Shown: positions 1-8,996, counted from the stretch's first letter. The stretch is DNA of 64,000 nucleotides from Vreelandella sedimenti (GCF_013416325.1 NZ_JACCGK010000006.1:219219-283218); one strand, 5' to 3'. Notes: generated from the letters alone by a model not told the origin. A program made the numbers and translations.

Positions 1-121
1 CGACGCGCAAGCCTTGTTGACTTAAAGCCAAAGCGCAAGCGGTGCCGATAATACCAGCACCAATAACGACGATATCAGCCGCTATATTGGGATGGCTTAC
101 TGCCTGTGGGTTTGTTTCCAT
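1..121 (-). CDS. FAD-dependent D-amino-acid/D-hydroxyproline dehydrogenase, N-terminal part (cut by window edge)
   Basis: Only the first 40 codons are present. They begin METNPQAVSHP and contain the dinucleotide-binding start of a DAO-family flavoenzyme, IVVIGAGIIGTACALAL (GxGxxG). The gene lies 65 nt downstream of the DapA-family gene on the same strand. In trans-4-hydroxy-L-proline catabolism a membrane-linked FAD dehydrogenase oxidises cis-4-hydroxy-D-proline to pyrroline-4-hydroxy-2-carboxylate, exactly the step between the two genes seen here, so that role is inferred from context. The family (glycine oxidase/DadA-like) is clear from the Rossmann motif; the substrate is not readable from so short a fragment. 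Confidence 0.75.
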   Translation of the reverse strand, partial: METNPQAVSHPNIAADIVVIGAGIIGTACALALSQQGLRV

Positions 122-186
122 GGAAATTCCCGGTTTTTACAAAAGAGCGCTTCGGCTGGATACACAGCCAACGTGTAGCTAGGTTA

Positions 187-1134
187 TTAGCGATTATCTA
201 GCGAAGCAGACCAGCTCGAATACCAACTACGGAAGAGCGCGTACTGGGACTCCACATAGTGACGTTGTGAATCGCTGAGCGCGTCGGTTTCATTAAAGTG
301 CAGGGCGTATTCGCTATCGCCATTGAGCACCATCAGGTGCTTGTAGTAGAGAACCAGGTCGCCGCCTTCGTCAAAAGAGGAGAGCACGCCTAGTGCTTCC
401 TCTAGCTCCATGGCCAAACGCCGTGCTTTGACGTCCCCTTTCGCGGCCTGTTGGCTGAGCGAGACAAGTTGCAATACCTCTCGGGGCAGCGCATTGCCGA
501 TACCGGTTATAGCGCCCGTGGCGCCACAGTTGACGAAACCATGATAAACAGTGGTGTCGACACCGACCATCAGAGTGACATCTTCGTCTTGAGAGGTAAT
601 GTTTTCCGCCGCATAGCGGAGATCATCAGCGCCGCCAAACTCTTTGAAGCCAATCAGGTTGGGGTACTTGCGGCGTAGCTCAAAGAATAAGTCGGCACGT
701 GTGGCGAAGCCGTAATAGGGGCTATTATAAATCACCGCCGGTAGCTTGGGCGCCGCGTCCAAAATGGCCGAAAAGTGTGACTTCTGCGCAGCCGCCGAGG
801 TGCCTCGTGAAAGCACACGCGGAATCACCATCAGCCCTTTGGCACCTACTTTAGCGGCGTGAGCCGCATGGGAAACAGCCTCCCGTGTGTTGATTGCACC
901 GGTACCCACAATCGTCGGAACGTCAGCCTCAACGAGGCGTGCGACGCCTTCCTGGCGCTGCGATTCGCTGAGTAACGGCCAGTCGCCCATGGAGCCACAA
1001 TACACCACACCGCTCATACCCAGATCTACCAATGAACGGCCTTTAGCTACCAGGGCGTCGAAATCAGGTTGACGGTTAGCGCTGCAAGGCGTCATTAGTG
1101 CCGGTATGCAGCCGGTAAAAATGTTATCGCTCAT
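187..1134 (-). CDS. DapA-family lyase, probable 1-pyrroline-4-hydroxy-2-carboxylate deaminase
   Basis: A 315-residue TIM-barrel protein of the dihydrodipicolinate synthase/N-acetylneuraminate lyase family. I chose the ATG at 1134 (MSDNIFTGCIPAL) because an AGAGGA Shine-Dalgarno sequence precedes it and family homology begins there; a longer frame runs upstream to 1257 into the epimerase gene. The Schiff-base lysine is K164 in NLIGFKEFGG and the partner tyrosine region is YNSPYYG (about 136-142). In hydroxyproline degradation this family deaminates pyrroline-4-hydroxy-2-carboxylate to alpha-ketoglutarate semialdehyde. The neighbouring hydroxyproline-type epimerase and FAD dehydrogenase support that assignment over genuine lysine biosynthesis; the length is normal for the family. 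Confidence 0.85.
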   Translation of the reverse strand: MSDNIFTGCIPALMTPCSANRQPDFDALVAKGRSLVDLGMSGVVYCGSMGDWPLLSESQRQEGVARLVEADVPTIVGTGAINTREAVSHAAHAAKVGAKGLMVIPRVLSRGTSAAAQKSHFSAILDAAPKLPAVIYNSPYYGFATRADLFFELRRKYPNLIGFKEFGGADDLRYAAENITSQDEDVTLMVGVDTTVYHGFVNCGATGAITGIGNALPREVLQLVSLSQQAAKGDVKARRLAMELEEALGVLSSFDEGGDLVLYYKHLMVLNGDSEYALHFNETDALSDSQRHYVESQYALFRSWYSSWSASLDNR

Positions 1135-1213
1135 TGTTGTTCCTCTTCGTTTGGTGGTATTGGCCGTGGGAGTTAGTGTTGCGTTCAAGAGCAGGGTGGC
1201 CGGTATAGAATGA

Positions 1214-2149
1214 TTACGAGGCAGTAATTCCCCAGGCGAACGGATCTTGCTCATCAATCAACAGAGTGGTGTCGGCGCTTAAATAAGCACGACCTTTAAT
1301 GTAGGGGCGAACACGGTCACCTTCCCATTCGTAGTGTGCTTCGAACTGACTGCCGCAAATACTCGCCTGTACCCAGGGTGTGCTGGGTGCAAGTTTGCCA
1401 TCCGCCGCTAGGCACGCCAGCTTGGCGCTGGTGCCGGTACCGCAGGGGGAACGGTCATAGGCCTTGCCGGGGCAGAGTACGAAATTACGGCTATCGGCCA
1501 CAGCGTCGTCAGCAAATAGTTCGATATGGTCAATCTCGCCACCGTCATCCCCGGTGATGGCCGCCGCTTCTAGCGCCTGGCGAACGGCCCAGGTGAAATT
1601 CATCAGCGCCTCGACGTTATCCAGGGTCAATGATTGGCCATGGTCACTAATCAGGAAAAACCAGTTGCCGCCCCAAGCAATATCGCCGTGTACCCGCCCG
1701 AAGCCGGGTACCTCAAGGGGAACGTGCTGACGGAAGCGATAGGCGGCTACATTACGAACGGTAACCGCCCCATCATCATGGAGCGTTGCACTGATTGGGC
1801 CGACCGGGGTGTCGATCTTATGATTACCGGGGCCGATCAAACCCAAGTGATGCAGAGAGGCCACTAGGCCGATGGTGCCGTGGCCGCACATGCCCAGATA
1901 CCCCGTATTATTAAAAAAGACCACCCCGCAGGTCGCATCCGGCGACTCGGGTGCGCAGTAAAGCGCACCTACCAGTACATCATGGCCCCGTGGCTCTAAC
2001 ATGCAGGCGCGTCGCCACTGATCATGGGAGGTGCGTAGTGCATCGCGCTTCTCCGCCATGGTGGTGCCAGGGAGGTCGGGGAAGCCCTCTATGACCAGCC
2101 TTGTCGGTTCCCCCCCCGTATGAGAGTCGATGACGCGTACCTGTTTCAT
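1214..2149 (-). CDS. 4-hydroxyproline 2-epimerase (proline racemase family)
   Basis: A 311-residue proline-racemase-fold enzyme that would interconvert trans-4-hydroxy-L-proline and cis-4-hydroxy-D-proline in the cytoplasm. Both catalytic cysteines are present: C88 in [10 protein letters not shown] and C236 in [10 protein letters not shown]. The N-terminus [11 protein letters not shown] is the usual family start. A Cys/Cys pair separates epimerases/racemases from the Cys-to-Thr dehydratases of the same family. It is the first gene of a minus-strand cluster with the DapA-family deaminase (79 nt downstream) and an FAD dehydrogenase, and is divergent from a TRAP importer. Proline racemase activity is the main alternative, but the context favours hydroxyproline. 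Confidence 0.88.
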   Translation of the reverse strand: MKQVRVIDSHTGGEPTRLVIEGFPDLPGTTMAEKRDALRTSHDQWRRACMLEPRGHDVLVGALYCAPESPDATCGVVFFNNTGYLGMCGHGTIGLVASLHHLGLIGPGNHKIDTPVGPISATLHDDGAVTVRNVAAYRFRQHVPLEVPGFGRVHGDIAWGGNWFFLISDHGQSLTLDNVEALMNFTWAVRQALEAAAITGDDGGEIDHIELFADDAVADSRNFVLCPGKAYDRSPCGTGTSAKLACLAADGKLAPSTPWVQASICGSQFEAHYEWEGDRVRPYIKGRAYLSADTTLLIDEQDPFAWGITAS

Positions 2150-2235
2150 GGGACACCTTTGGTTTATGCCATGTGTTTTATGTCATGGGTTACTAATGCT
2201 GAAAATAGCAGTCTGCCTAATCATGCCTGATTTTT

Positions 2236-2246
2236 TATATCTTATA
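2236..2246. promoter_or_regulatory. Second, imperfect copy of the operator core
   Basis: TATA-TCT-TATA repeats the inner eleven bases of the dyad at 2359-2379, with flanks that no longer pair well. It lies about 90 bp upstream of the epimerase start on the minus strand. Two similar sites at a spacing of about 12 helical turns could support cooperative binding. It is short and in AT-rich DNA, so chance occurrence is possible. Confidence 0.3.
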
Positions 2247-2358
2247 CAATATCCAAAAAACTTTGTGAAGCTACCCATGTTCCCTCTATGAGGATTGTCG
2301 GTATAGCTAGGACGTCGCATTGGTTTGGTTTTTATCTCAAGAAAATCTTGCAATGCAC

Positions 2359-2379
2359 TTTGGTATATCTTATACCAAA
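2359..2379. promoter_or_regulatory. Perfect 21-bp operator dyad, GntR/IclR-type candidate
   Basis: The arms TTTGGTATA and TATACCAAA are exact reverse complements around a TCT centre. The core resembles the TGGTATACCA-like operators of many GntR (FCD subfamily) regulators, which commonly control hydroxyproline and sugar-acid cluster genes. Its position 140 bp before the TRAP binding-protein start and about 210 bp before the epimerase start suits control of both units. The operator role is inferred from symmetry and position. Confidence 0.55.
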
Positions 2380-2498
2380 AAGAGAGGCGAAAACTGATTA
2401 GAGAATTTAGTGAGCTGGTGGCTTACCCGGTTTTGGTAGCGTCCAGCCTGTCTCAGGGAGAGATGAATAAAACCAACACACAGCAGGGGTGATTGATC

Positions 2499-3572
2499 AT
2501 GAATATTATGAAAAGTAATTTAAAAACAACGAAGTGGATTCCATCAGTGCTAGCAACAATAGCGCTTTACTCTCCCTTATATGCAGCAGAAGTCGAGTGG
2601 CGAGTGCCTACTTCAGTGCCAGGAGGTTCTCCTTTTTATGAAAACTTTCTTGAGAGGTTCGCTGATAATGCAGAGAGGCTAACAGCAGGCAGAGTGGAGA
2701 TTAGCCCTTTCGGCGCAGGCGTTATTGTGCCTGCATTGCAGGTTTATGATGCGGTAAAAGAGGGCACCGTTGAGGCTGGCCATTCCACTCCTAGCTACTT
2801 AGTTAACCAAAATCCCATCAATGCTATTTTTGCTGGGTTTCCGGGAGGCATGGGATCGCAGTCATATATTAACTGGATTTACGAAGGGGGTGGCCAACAA
2901 GCGCTGCAAGAAGTTCGAGCTAGCGAAGGGTTGCACTCACTCATTGTGGGGATTGGGTCTACTGAAATATTTGCTCACTCCAATGTGCCCATTAATGGTC
3001 CAGATGACCTTGATGGCTTGAAGTATCGAACTTCTGGGCCTTGGGCTGAAGTTGTGCGCGAGTATTACAATGCGGTGCCCACTGTGGTGCCACCCGGTGA
3101 TATTTATACGTTACTACAACGCAAGGGTGTTGATGCCATTGAGTGGGCAACCCCTTCCAGTAACTATCCAGAAGGCTTTCATGAAGCAGCCCGCTACATC
3201 ATCGTGCCCGGCGTGCACCAACCCACCTTTCTCTGGGAAGTGGTTGTCCGTCAGGACACTTGGGATCAAGTCCCTGACGATCTAAAGCAACTTATTGAGT
3301 CCGCTGCTAAGTTAACCACTTACGAAGGACTTACCAATTTTTATCATAACGATCTAATCGCTATGGAAAATTATCGCGCCGGTAGAAACGAAGTGATCAG
3401 TTTGGACGAAGCGTTTGTTGAACAGCTAGCGGAAAATGGCCGTGCTTGGATCGCGGCCCGAGCAGCGGCAGAGAGTGATGCAGGCAACCCAGCCATGGAA
3501 GAAATTTTAGAAGATTACCAAGCTTATCAAGCGCGTTGGAATGCTCAGAAAGACTATCTCATCACTGACTAA
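2499..3572 (+). CDS. TRAP transporter periplasmic solute-binding protein (DctP family)
   Basis: A 357-residue periplasmic receptor of a tripartite TRAP importer. The start is taken as the ATG at 2499 (MNIMKSNLKTTKW), eight bases after an AGGGG motif; a TTG sits two codons earlier. A signal peptide ends near SPLYAAEVEWR (about residues 25-33). The DctP pattern follows: the DLDGLKYRTSGPWAEVV segment with the ligand-contacting arginine region, then DIYTLLQRKGVDAIEWATP. It is followed by DctQ and DctM genes, giving a complete importer. Divergence from a hydroxyproline-type cluster suggests hydroxyproline or a related compound as ligand, but the ligand cannot be read from sequence. Confidence 0.9.
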   Translation: MNIMKSNLKTTKWIPSVLATIALYSPLYAAEVEWRVPTSVPGGSPFYENFLERFADNAERLTAGRVEISPFGAGVIVPALQVYDAVKEGTVEAGHSTPSYLVNQNPINAIFAGFPGGMGSQSYINWIYEGGGQQALQEVRASEGLHSLIVGIGSTEIFAHSNVPINGPDDLDGLKYRTSGPWAEVVREYYNAVPTVVPPGDIYTLLQRKGVDAIEWATPSSNYPEGFHEAARYIIVPGVHQPTFLWEVVVRQDTWDQVPDDLKQLIESAAKLTTYEGLTNFYHNDLIAMENYRAGRNEVISLDEAFVEQLAENGRAWIAARAAAESDAGNPAMEEILEDYQAYQARWNAQKDYLITD

Positions 3573-3646
3573 TATAAACCTGCCAAGGGAAGGCGCCTAA
3601 GCCTTCCCAGGTAGTTATACCTATGAGCAATGTACCGATATGAGTG

Positions 3647-4159
3647 ATGCCTATCATGTTTTTTAATTTAGTGGATCAGCTGGCTAAAATATCGGCTTGG
3701 CTAAGTAAGCTGGCGCTCATCGTCTTGGCAGGTGCGATGTTATACGAAGTAGTAGCGCGCTACGTTTTTAATGCCTCCACCATCTGGGCTTTTGATATCT
3801 CCTATATGGCCACTGGCGTTGCTTTTATGCTGGGTGTCGCCTGGACAGCGCAGGTGGATGGTCACGTCAAAGTAGATGTTCTGAGTAGTCTTATGCCAGT
3901 TCGCCTCTCACGTATTATAACGGGAGTGGCTTATACCTTTGTGTTGTTCCCAACTCTTTCGATGGTTGCTTTGTATGGCTGGAAGAAATCTCTGTCGGCC
4001 TTTACAACAAGTGAAGTTGAAATGGTCAGTACATGGGCGCCGAAAATGTTGCCCTTTTATACCTGTATTGCTGTTGGACTCACGCTTCTTGCGCTTCAAG
4101 TTCTGGTCATTGGACTGCGATCTTTTCTTGTTAATACTCATTCTAATAGGGCTAACTAA
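3647..4159 (+). CDS. TRAP transporter small permease (DctQ family)
   Basis: About 170 residues with four hydrophobic segments, as expected for DctQ: LALIVLAGAMLYEVVARYVF, then the TWAFD-like motif IWAFDISYMATGVAFMLG, then two more helices. A conserved HVKVDV element (residues about 71-76) is typical. I use ATG 3647; a GTG three bases earlier and an ATG at 3656 are also possible because no strong ribosome binding site is visible. The stop codon directly abuts the DctM start, implying tight coupling. Codon use is AT-richer than in the minus-strand neighbours. Confidence 0.88.
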   Translation: MPIMFFNLVDQLAKISAWLSKLALIVLAGAMLYEVVARYVFNASTIWAFDISYMATGVAFMLGVAWTAQVDGHVKVDVLSSLMPVRLSRIITGVAYTFVLFPTLSMVALYGWKKSLSAFTTSEVEMVSTWAPKMLPFYTCIAVGLTLLALQVLVIGLRSFLVNTHSNRAN

Positions 4160-5476
4160 ATGGATACCATGACGGCTGCCCTGATGTTCCCAGGGCTGTT
4201 CTTGTTGATCTTTATGGGTATTCCTGTTGCTTTCTCACTGATTACCGTCTCATTGGTGGCTGGCTGGTTTGCCTTCGGGCCTATTATCTTTCAGCAACTT
4301 TACGGCAGTATTTATAGCGCTTCATCTAATTACGTTCTTTCCTCAATTCCACTCTTTGTGCTTATGGGCGCGATACTTGAGAAGTCGGGCATCGCCAAAA
4401 ACCTCTTCGATGCTATTCAGATGTGGATCGGCCGACTGCCAGGCGGGTTGGCACTGACCACGATCGCCATGGCAGCAATATTTGCGGCTGCCTCTGGGGT
4501 CGTTGGCGCGGTGGAAATAATGATTGGGTTAATGGCTATCCCTGCCATGCGAGCTTACCGCTATAACAATTCGCTGATTGCGGGGACTATTTGTGCGGGC
4601 GGATCCTTAGGCACGATCATTCCTCCTACCGTTATAGTGGTCGTCTACGCGGCTCTTGCCCAACTATCTATCGGTGCACTTTTCGCTGCGATTATTCTTC
4701 CCGGCATCTTAATGTTGTCTCTTTTCGCCCTTTATATCGTCGGGCGTTGTTGGTTGCGTCCTCAAGATGGCCCTGCTGCTAAAGCCACCAATGATAAAAC
4801 GCTGGGAAGGAAAATCAGCATTACGCTGAGAGCGTTACTGCCCCCTCTGCTATTAATGTTTGCGGTACTTGGATCGCTCTTGGGCGGCATCGCTTCACCT
4901 ACAGAAGCTGCTGCCGTTGGCGTGGCAGGCGCAGTAATCTTAGCGGTCATCAATGGCGGCATCACCCTGCCTTCATTGGTTGATTCTCTGTCACTGACGG
5001 TGCGTATTACAGCGATGATTCTGCTGATTGTAGCCGGGGGCACGATGTTTACTGGCATCTTCGCAGTCAATGGTGGCGGTGAGATGGTGTCCGCAATAGC
5101 TAGTGGCTTGGGTGGTGGTACAACAGGCGTCATCCTATTTTTTCTAGCCGTCACATTCTTACTGGGGTTTGTACTTGACTGGACATCGATTGTTTTGATC
5201 TGCGTGCCAATATTTACCCCTATCATCAAACAGCTGGGTATTGATCCTATTTGGTTTGCCACGCTCGTGTTGGTAACTATCCAAACCAGCTACCTGACGC
5301 CGCCTATGGCATCGTCAATCTTTTATTTAAAGTCGATTGCACCCAGCGATATTACCTATGGGCAAATGTGTAGAGGTGTCTTGCCATTTATCGCGGTGCA
5401 ATTGCTAACGTTGGCGGTGGTGGCGTTATTCCCTGCAATGGCTACATGGCTGCCTGACAAGATAGTGGGTTTTTAA
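4160..5476 (+). CDS. TRAP transporter large permease (DctM family)
   Basis: A 438-residue polytopic inner-membrane protein with about twelve hydrophobic segments, forming the sodium-coupled transport channel of the TRAP system. Visible family hallmarks are GIPVAFSLI near the N-terminus, PLFVLMGAILEKSGIAKNLF, AAIFAAASGVVGAVEIMIG, GGSLGTIIPPTVIVVVY and TPPMASSIFYLK near the C-terminus. The ATG immediately follows the DctQ stop with no gap. It ends the operon; 216 nt without a recognisable gene or strong hairpin separate it from the convergent siderophore ATPase gene. Confidence 0.93.
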   Translation: MDTMTAALMFPGLFLLIFMGIPVAFSLITVSLVAGWFAFGPIIFQQLYGSIYSASSNYVLSSIPLFVLMGAILEKSGIAKNLFDAIQMWIGRLPGGLALTTIAMAAIFAAASGVVGAVEIMIGLMAIPAMRAYRYNNSLIAGTICAGGSLGTIIPPTVIVVVYAALAQLSIGALFAAIILPGILMLSLFALYIVGRCWLRPQDGPAAKATNDKTLGRKISITLRALLPPLLLMFAVLGSLLGGIASPTEAAAVGVAGAVILAVINGGITLPSLVDSLSLTVRITAMILLIVAGGTMFTGIFAVNGGGEMVSAIASGLGGGTTGVILFFLAVTFLLGFVLDWTSIVLICVPIFTPIIKQLGIDPIWFATLVLVTIQTSYLTPPMASSIFYLKSIAPSDITYGQMCRGVLPFIAVQLLTLAVVALFPAMATWLPDKIVGF

Positions 5477-5692
5477 GGAAACACTATTGGTAATAAATGG
5501 TGGGTTGCCTATTTCATGGTGTGCTATCAATGTTATTAGCGAAGAGGATAGATGAATAGCGACTATTACAGTGCGTAATGTAGATGATGAACTCCTGAAT
5601 TCAAACATTAAGCGCAGCTCCGCATTTAAGCGGCGAGCCATGGTCACTTTATGGAGGAAGAGGTGCGGCTTATTCTTTCTCGATCCGCAGCG

Positions 5693-6541
5693 TTATTGCA
5701 CAACTGTTTCCGTTTTCGCAATGGATTGGCTGCGTTTCCGCGGTACGCAAATAGGGCTGCCGCTTTCAGGGTCGTGGAGCACATGAGCATCAAGGTCAAA
5801 GACGCGCTTGAGATTGGTCGTGGTAAAGACTTCGCTAGGCGCGCCGCTGGTGACGATACGACCATTGGACATCATCACTAAATGATCAGCGTAGGCGGCG
5901 GCCAGGTTTAGATCGTGGAGCACCAGTAGCAGGGTGCGGCCTTTCTCATGGGCCAGGCGCGAAAGCAGTTCCAGCAAATCAACCTGTACCTTCAGATCCA
6001 GAAAAGTAGTGGGCTCATCAAGCAGAATCAGATCGGTTTGTTGAGCCAGCACCATGGCAATCCAACAGCGCTGGCGCTGGCCGCCTGAGAGCGCATCGAT
6101 ATTGCGCTCGGCAAACTCTGTCACGTGGGTATAAGCCATGGCTTCACGAATAGCAGCGGCGTCCTGCTGAGCATTTTTCTGCCACAACCCCTGATGTGGA
6201 AAACGCCCCATCCCCACTAGCTGCTTTACGCTCAGCCCCTCAGGCGCTACCGGACCTTGGGGCAGAATCCCCAGGCGCTTGGCGACCTCCCGCGTCTTGC
6301 TGCGATGGATATCCTTGCCGTCCAAATACACATGCCCGCCACTAGGCGTAAGCGTGCGCGCGAGGGTTTTCAGCAGCGTCGACTTGCCACTTCCATTCGG
6401 CCCCAAAAGCACCGTGAGCTTGCCTTCCTCAATCGAAATGTCGACACCATCCAGTACACGTCGAGTGTCATAGCCCGCTTGCAGGGCTTCGCCCGTCAAG
6501 CGAGGTGGCTGATGAGAAGGGTGGGCCATGAATGTGCTCAT
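5693..6541 (-). CDS. Ferric-siderophore ABC transporter ATP-binding protein (FecE/FhuC type)
   Basis: A 282-residue cytoplasmic ATPase energising iron-chelate import. Walker A is LLGPNGSGKSTLL (about 45-57), the signature LSGGQRQR lies near 145-155 and Walker B LILLDEPTTFLDL follows with the switch histidine in LHDLNLAA. ATG 6541 is used; ATG 6529 (MAHPSHQ) is an alternative because neither has a strong Shine-Dalgarno sequence. It is divergent from the TonB receptor and about 2.5 kb away from its permeases, which lie on the same strand further right with their own promoter. A Fur-like box lies 30 bp upstream. Confidence 0.92.
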   Translation of the reverse strand: MSTFMAHPSHQPPRLTGEALQAGYDTRRVLDGVDISIEEGKLTVLLGPNGSGKSTLLKTLARTLTPSGGHVYLDGKDIHRSKTREVAKRLGILPQGPVAPEGLSVKQLVGMGRFPHQGLWQKNAQQDAAAIREAMAYTHVTEFAERNIDALSGGQRQRCWIAMVLAQQTDLILLDEPTTFLDLKVQVDLLELLSRLAHEKGRTLLLVLHDLNLAAAYADHLVMMSNGRIVTSGAPSEVFTTTNLKRVFDLDAHVLHDPESGSPICVPRKRSQSIAKTETVVQ

Positions 6542-6571
6542 TGGGGTTGTTTAGGCAGGCAAAACCGTAAG

Positions 6572-6590
6572 ACAAAATATTCTCATTTTC
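6572..6590 (-). promoter_or_regulatory. Fur-like box for the siderophore ATPase gene
   Basis: Read on the minus strand, GAAAATGAGAATATTTTGT matches the 19-bp Fur consensus (GATAATGATAATCATTATC) at 12 of 19 positions by my hand count. It lies 31-49 bp upstream of the ATPase start, a normal operator position. Its function is inferred from the match and from the iron-uptake context. Confidence 0.6.
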
Positions 6591-6731
6591 AATACTTGCC
6601 ATTGCTCAGCAAGTAATTGCTCACTGCCTCTAAGCGTCAGCCGTAGAAGAAATGTGGGATAAGAGAGGTGAGGAGTCGTGTCGTTATCCTGAACAGTTCG
6701 TTCTGCTTGAGTAGACCTCTGTGATTTATAT

Positions 6732-6750
6732 GCATAAAATAATCATTATT
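6732..6750 (+). promoter_or_regulatory. Fur-like box for the TonB receptor gene
   Basis: The stretch ending ATAATCATTATT matches the 19-bp Fur consensus at 13 positions, with 11 of the last 12 bases identical. It lies 64-82 bp before the receptor start at 6814. With the boxes at 6572 and 12108 it makes iron repression of the whole uptake system likely. Confidence 0.65.
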
Positions 6751-6813
6751 ATTTAGATGTAGATTACGTTTTCAGAGTGGGGTTCACTCAAAAGCAGGGG
6801 GGATAAAAACTAG

Positions 6814-8952
6814 ATGTACATTAAGAAACGCCAGGTATTTTGGCCTACGGTGACGCTTGCCGGTTTGGTAGCTGCCAGCCACGCGTATGGACAGGAGCCT
6901 GCTGCCACAGGATCGCAAAGCGGTGCCAGTGATGCCGACTCGACCATGGTGGTGACTGCCACCCGCAGCCATAGCGAAGCGGGCCAAACGCCGCAGCGGG
7001 TAACGATCATTACCCGTGAACAGATCGAGCAGCAGCTAGCGATTACTGATGATCCGGGCCAGGTGCTCAGTAATCTTATTCCCTCTTACTCCCCCAGCCG
7101 CCAAAAGCTCTCCAACGCGGGCGAGACATTCCGCGGCCGTGATGCCCTGTTCCTGATTGACGGAGTGCCGCAGTCCAACCCCCTGCGCGACAGCTCGCGG
7201 GATAGCTATACCATTGACCTTTCCATGGTAGAGCGTATTGAAGTGATCCATGGCGCCAGCGCCGAGCACGGATTAGGTGCTACGGGGGGCTTGATCAACC
7301 TGGTGACCCGGCGTGCCGAAGGCGGAGGCATTAGCCAGCACGCAGGTATTAGCCTGACCACGGACGATGATTTTCAATCCGGTGGGCTAGGCCACAAGTT
7401 GGACTACCGCATTAGCGGTCAGCAAGGCGACTGGGATTTCGTTGCTGCAGCGACGCGTCAGGCGCGCGGGGTCTTTTACGATGGCAACGATGAGGTGGTC
7501 GGTATCGCCTACCCAGGCGAGCTGCAAAACTCGGAAAGCTATGATCTTTTCGGCAAGCTGGGCTACTGGATCGACGACAACCAGAATATTGAGTTCTCGC
7601 TGAACCACTTCGATTTGGAAGAGGGCAACGACTACGTACCGGTAACAGGAGACCGCTCCGCAGGTGTTCCCACCACGGCGCGCAAAGGCAGTCGTGACGG
7701 CGAGCCTGGATTTAATGAAGTGACCTCTGCGCGGCTTTCCTACTCCCACGCTGATTGGTTTGGCAACGAGCTGGATGCCCAGGTTTATCACCAGCGCTTT
7801 CGTGCGCGCTTCGCCACCACGCCGTTTTTCCCCTATGTGGATAGTGCGGGGGCTACCCAATACGACCAAACGCGGAATGAATCTGATAAAACGGGCGCCA
7901 AGTTCACCTTGAACCGTGACGGCATGCTGGGCGACCGTTTGGGTGTGACGGTTGGTTTGGACGTGCTGGAAGACGAAACAAGCCAGATGTTGGTGCATAC
8001 CGGGCGTACCTACGTGCCGGAAAGCGGTTATCGTAATTTGGCGCCTTTTCTGCAGGGCCAGTTTAAGCTCGCGGATCCTCTCACGCTGCATGCCGGGGTG
8101 CGTCACGAATATGCCGAACTTGAGGTAGATACCTTTCAGACCATCGATCGCAGCAATGTTACTCAAGACAACGTTACCGTTGATGGCGGTAATCCCAGCT
8201 TCGATGAGACGTTGTATAACGTCGGCTTAACCTACCAAGCCACCGATTGGGCTCAGCTGTATGCCAACTACTCGGAAGGATTTGGCATGCCCGACGTGGG
8301 CCGAGTGCTGCGCGGTATTGGCACGTCGGGCCAGGATGTGGATACCCTGCTGCAACTTCAGCCTATTGTTACCGATAACCGGGAAATCGGCGCGCGTTTT
8401 GACTGGGATGGCTACGGGCTAGAGATTAGCTACTACGAATCCAATTCGGATTACGGCCAGCGGCTTACCGAACAGAATGGCTCCTGGGTAGGCAGCCGGG
8501 AGAAGACCGAGATTCAAGGTGTTGAGATTACCGGCGACATGCAAGTGGCGGACAAGCACGATCTATCGCTCTCCTATGCCCACACCGAGGGCAAGTCAGA
8601 TCAGGATGGCGATGGCAGTGTGGATACCAAACTCACCGGTATCAATATCGCCCCGGATACGCTCAAACTGGGCTGGAGTGCTACCTGGAACGACCGCGTT
8701 TCCACGCGCTTGCAGGGTAGTTACTACTTCGATCGCAGCGTCGATAATCCTGAGCTTGATTTTGACGGTTACGGCTTAGTGGATGCTTCTCTAGCTTATC
8801 GCCTGCCCACCGGCAGGGTGTCAGTGGGTATCGAAAACCTCACCGATGAGGATTACCTCACTTACTACTCTCAAGCCGCACGCATCAGCGATGAGTACTA
8901 CTTCACTGGGCGTGGTCGTACTTTCACGCTGGGGTATCAACTGGATTTCTAG
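6814..8952 (+). CDS. TonB-dependent ferric-siderophore receptor
   Basis: A 712-residue outer-membrane receptor. A signal peptide ends around ASHAYGQEP (residues 22-30), followed by a TonB box-like segment STMVVTATRS (about 43-52). The plug domain runs to about residue 170 and contains LFLIDGVPQSNPL and VERIEVIHGASAEHGLGATGG. The remainder is a 22-strand-type barrel ending in the aromatic YQLDF signature for outer-membrane insertion. There is no N-terminal signalling (STN) domain, so it probably does not drive an ECF sigma cascade. Neighbouring FecBCDE-type genes and Fur-like boxes show the cargo is an iron chelate; hydroxycarboxylate/citrate-type siderophores are plausible, but the ligand is unknown. 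Confidence 0.92.
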   Translation: MYIKKRQVFWPTVTLAGLVAASHAYGQEPAATGSQSGASDADSTMVVTATRSHSEAGQTPQRVTIITREQIEQQLAITDDPGQVLSNLIPSYSPSRQKLSNAGETFRGRDALFLIDGVPQSNPLRDSSRDSYTIDLSMVERIEVIHGASAEHGLGATGGLINLVTRRAEGGGISQHAGISLTTDDDFQSGGLGHKLDYRISGQQGDWDFVAAATRQARGVFYDGNDEVVGIAYPGELQNSESYDLFGKLGYWIDDNQNIEFSLNHFDLEEGNDYVPVTGDRSAGVPTTARKGSRDGEPGFNEVTSARLSYSHADWFGNELDAQVYHQRFRARFATTPFFPYVDSAGATQYDQTRNESDKTGAKFTLNRDGMLGDRLGVTVGLDVLEDETSQMLVHTGRTYVPESGYRNLAPFLQGQFKLADPLTLHAGVRHEYAELEVDTFQTIDRSNVTQDNVTVDGGNPSFDETLYNVGLTYQATDWAQLYANYSEGFGMPDVGRVLRGIGTSGQDVDTLLQLQPIVTDNREIGARFDWDGYGLEISYYESNSDYGQRLTEQNGSWVGSREKTEIQGVEITGDMQVADKHDLSLSYAHTEGKSDQDGDGSVDTKLTGINIAPDTLKLGWSATWNDRVSTRLQGSYYFDRSVDNPELDFDGYGLVDASLAYRLPTGRVSVGIENLTDEDYLTYYSQAARISDEYYFTGRGRTFTLGYQLDF

Positions 8953-8996
8953 TCAGCCGCTTTCTATTTTCTATGTTTTGTGCTCGATACTGTTTG

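Larger units (their letters stand above)
2150..2498. promoter_or_regulatory. Divergent regulatory region between epimerase cluster and TRAP operon
   Basis: About 350 nt with no gene, clearly AT-richer than the epimerase cluster. It must carry promoters for both directions. It holds one perfect operator-like dyad (2359-2379) and a degraded copy of its core, TATA-TCT-TATA, at 2236-2246. No regulator gene is visible on either side, so the cognate protein is probably beyond the left edge of the window. Confidence 0.6.

Noticed and set aside
187..1134. DapA of lysine biosynthesis
   Set aside because: Family fits, but gene neighbours are a hydroxyproline epimerase and an FAD dehydrogenase, so a catabolic deaminase is the better reading.
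5477..5692. Possible small genes between dctM and the siderophore ATPase
   Set aside because: Frames there overlap the ATPase gene or lack start signals and recognisable sequence; I see nothing convincing in these 216 nt.
7387..8166. 259-codon open frame on the minus strand inside the TonB receptor
   Set aside because: It is antisense to a clear receptor with plug and barrel features; the translated sequence has no family motif and the GC-rich third positions of the real gene create such shadows.
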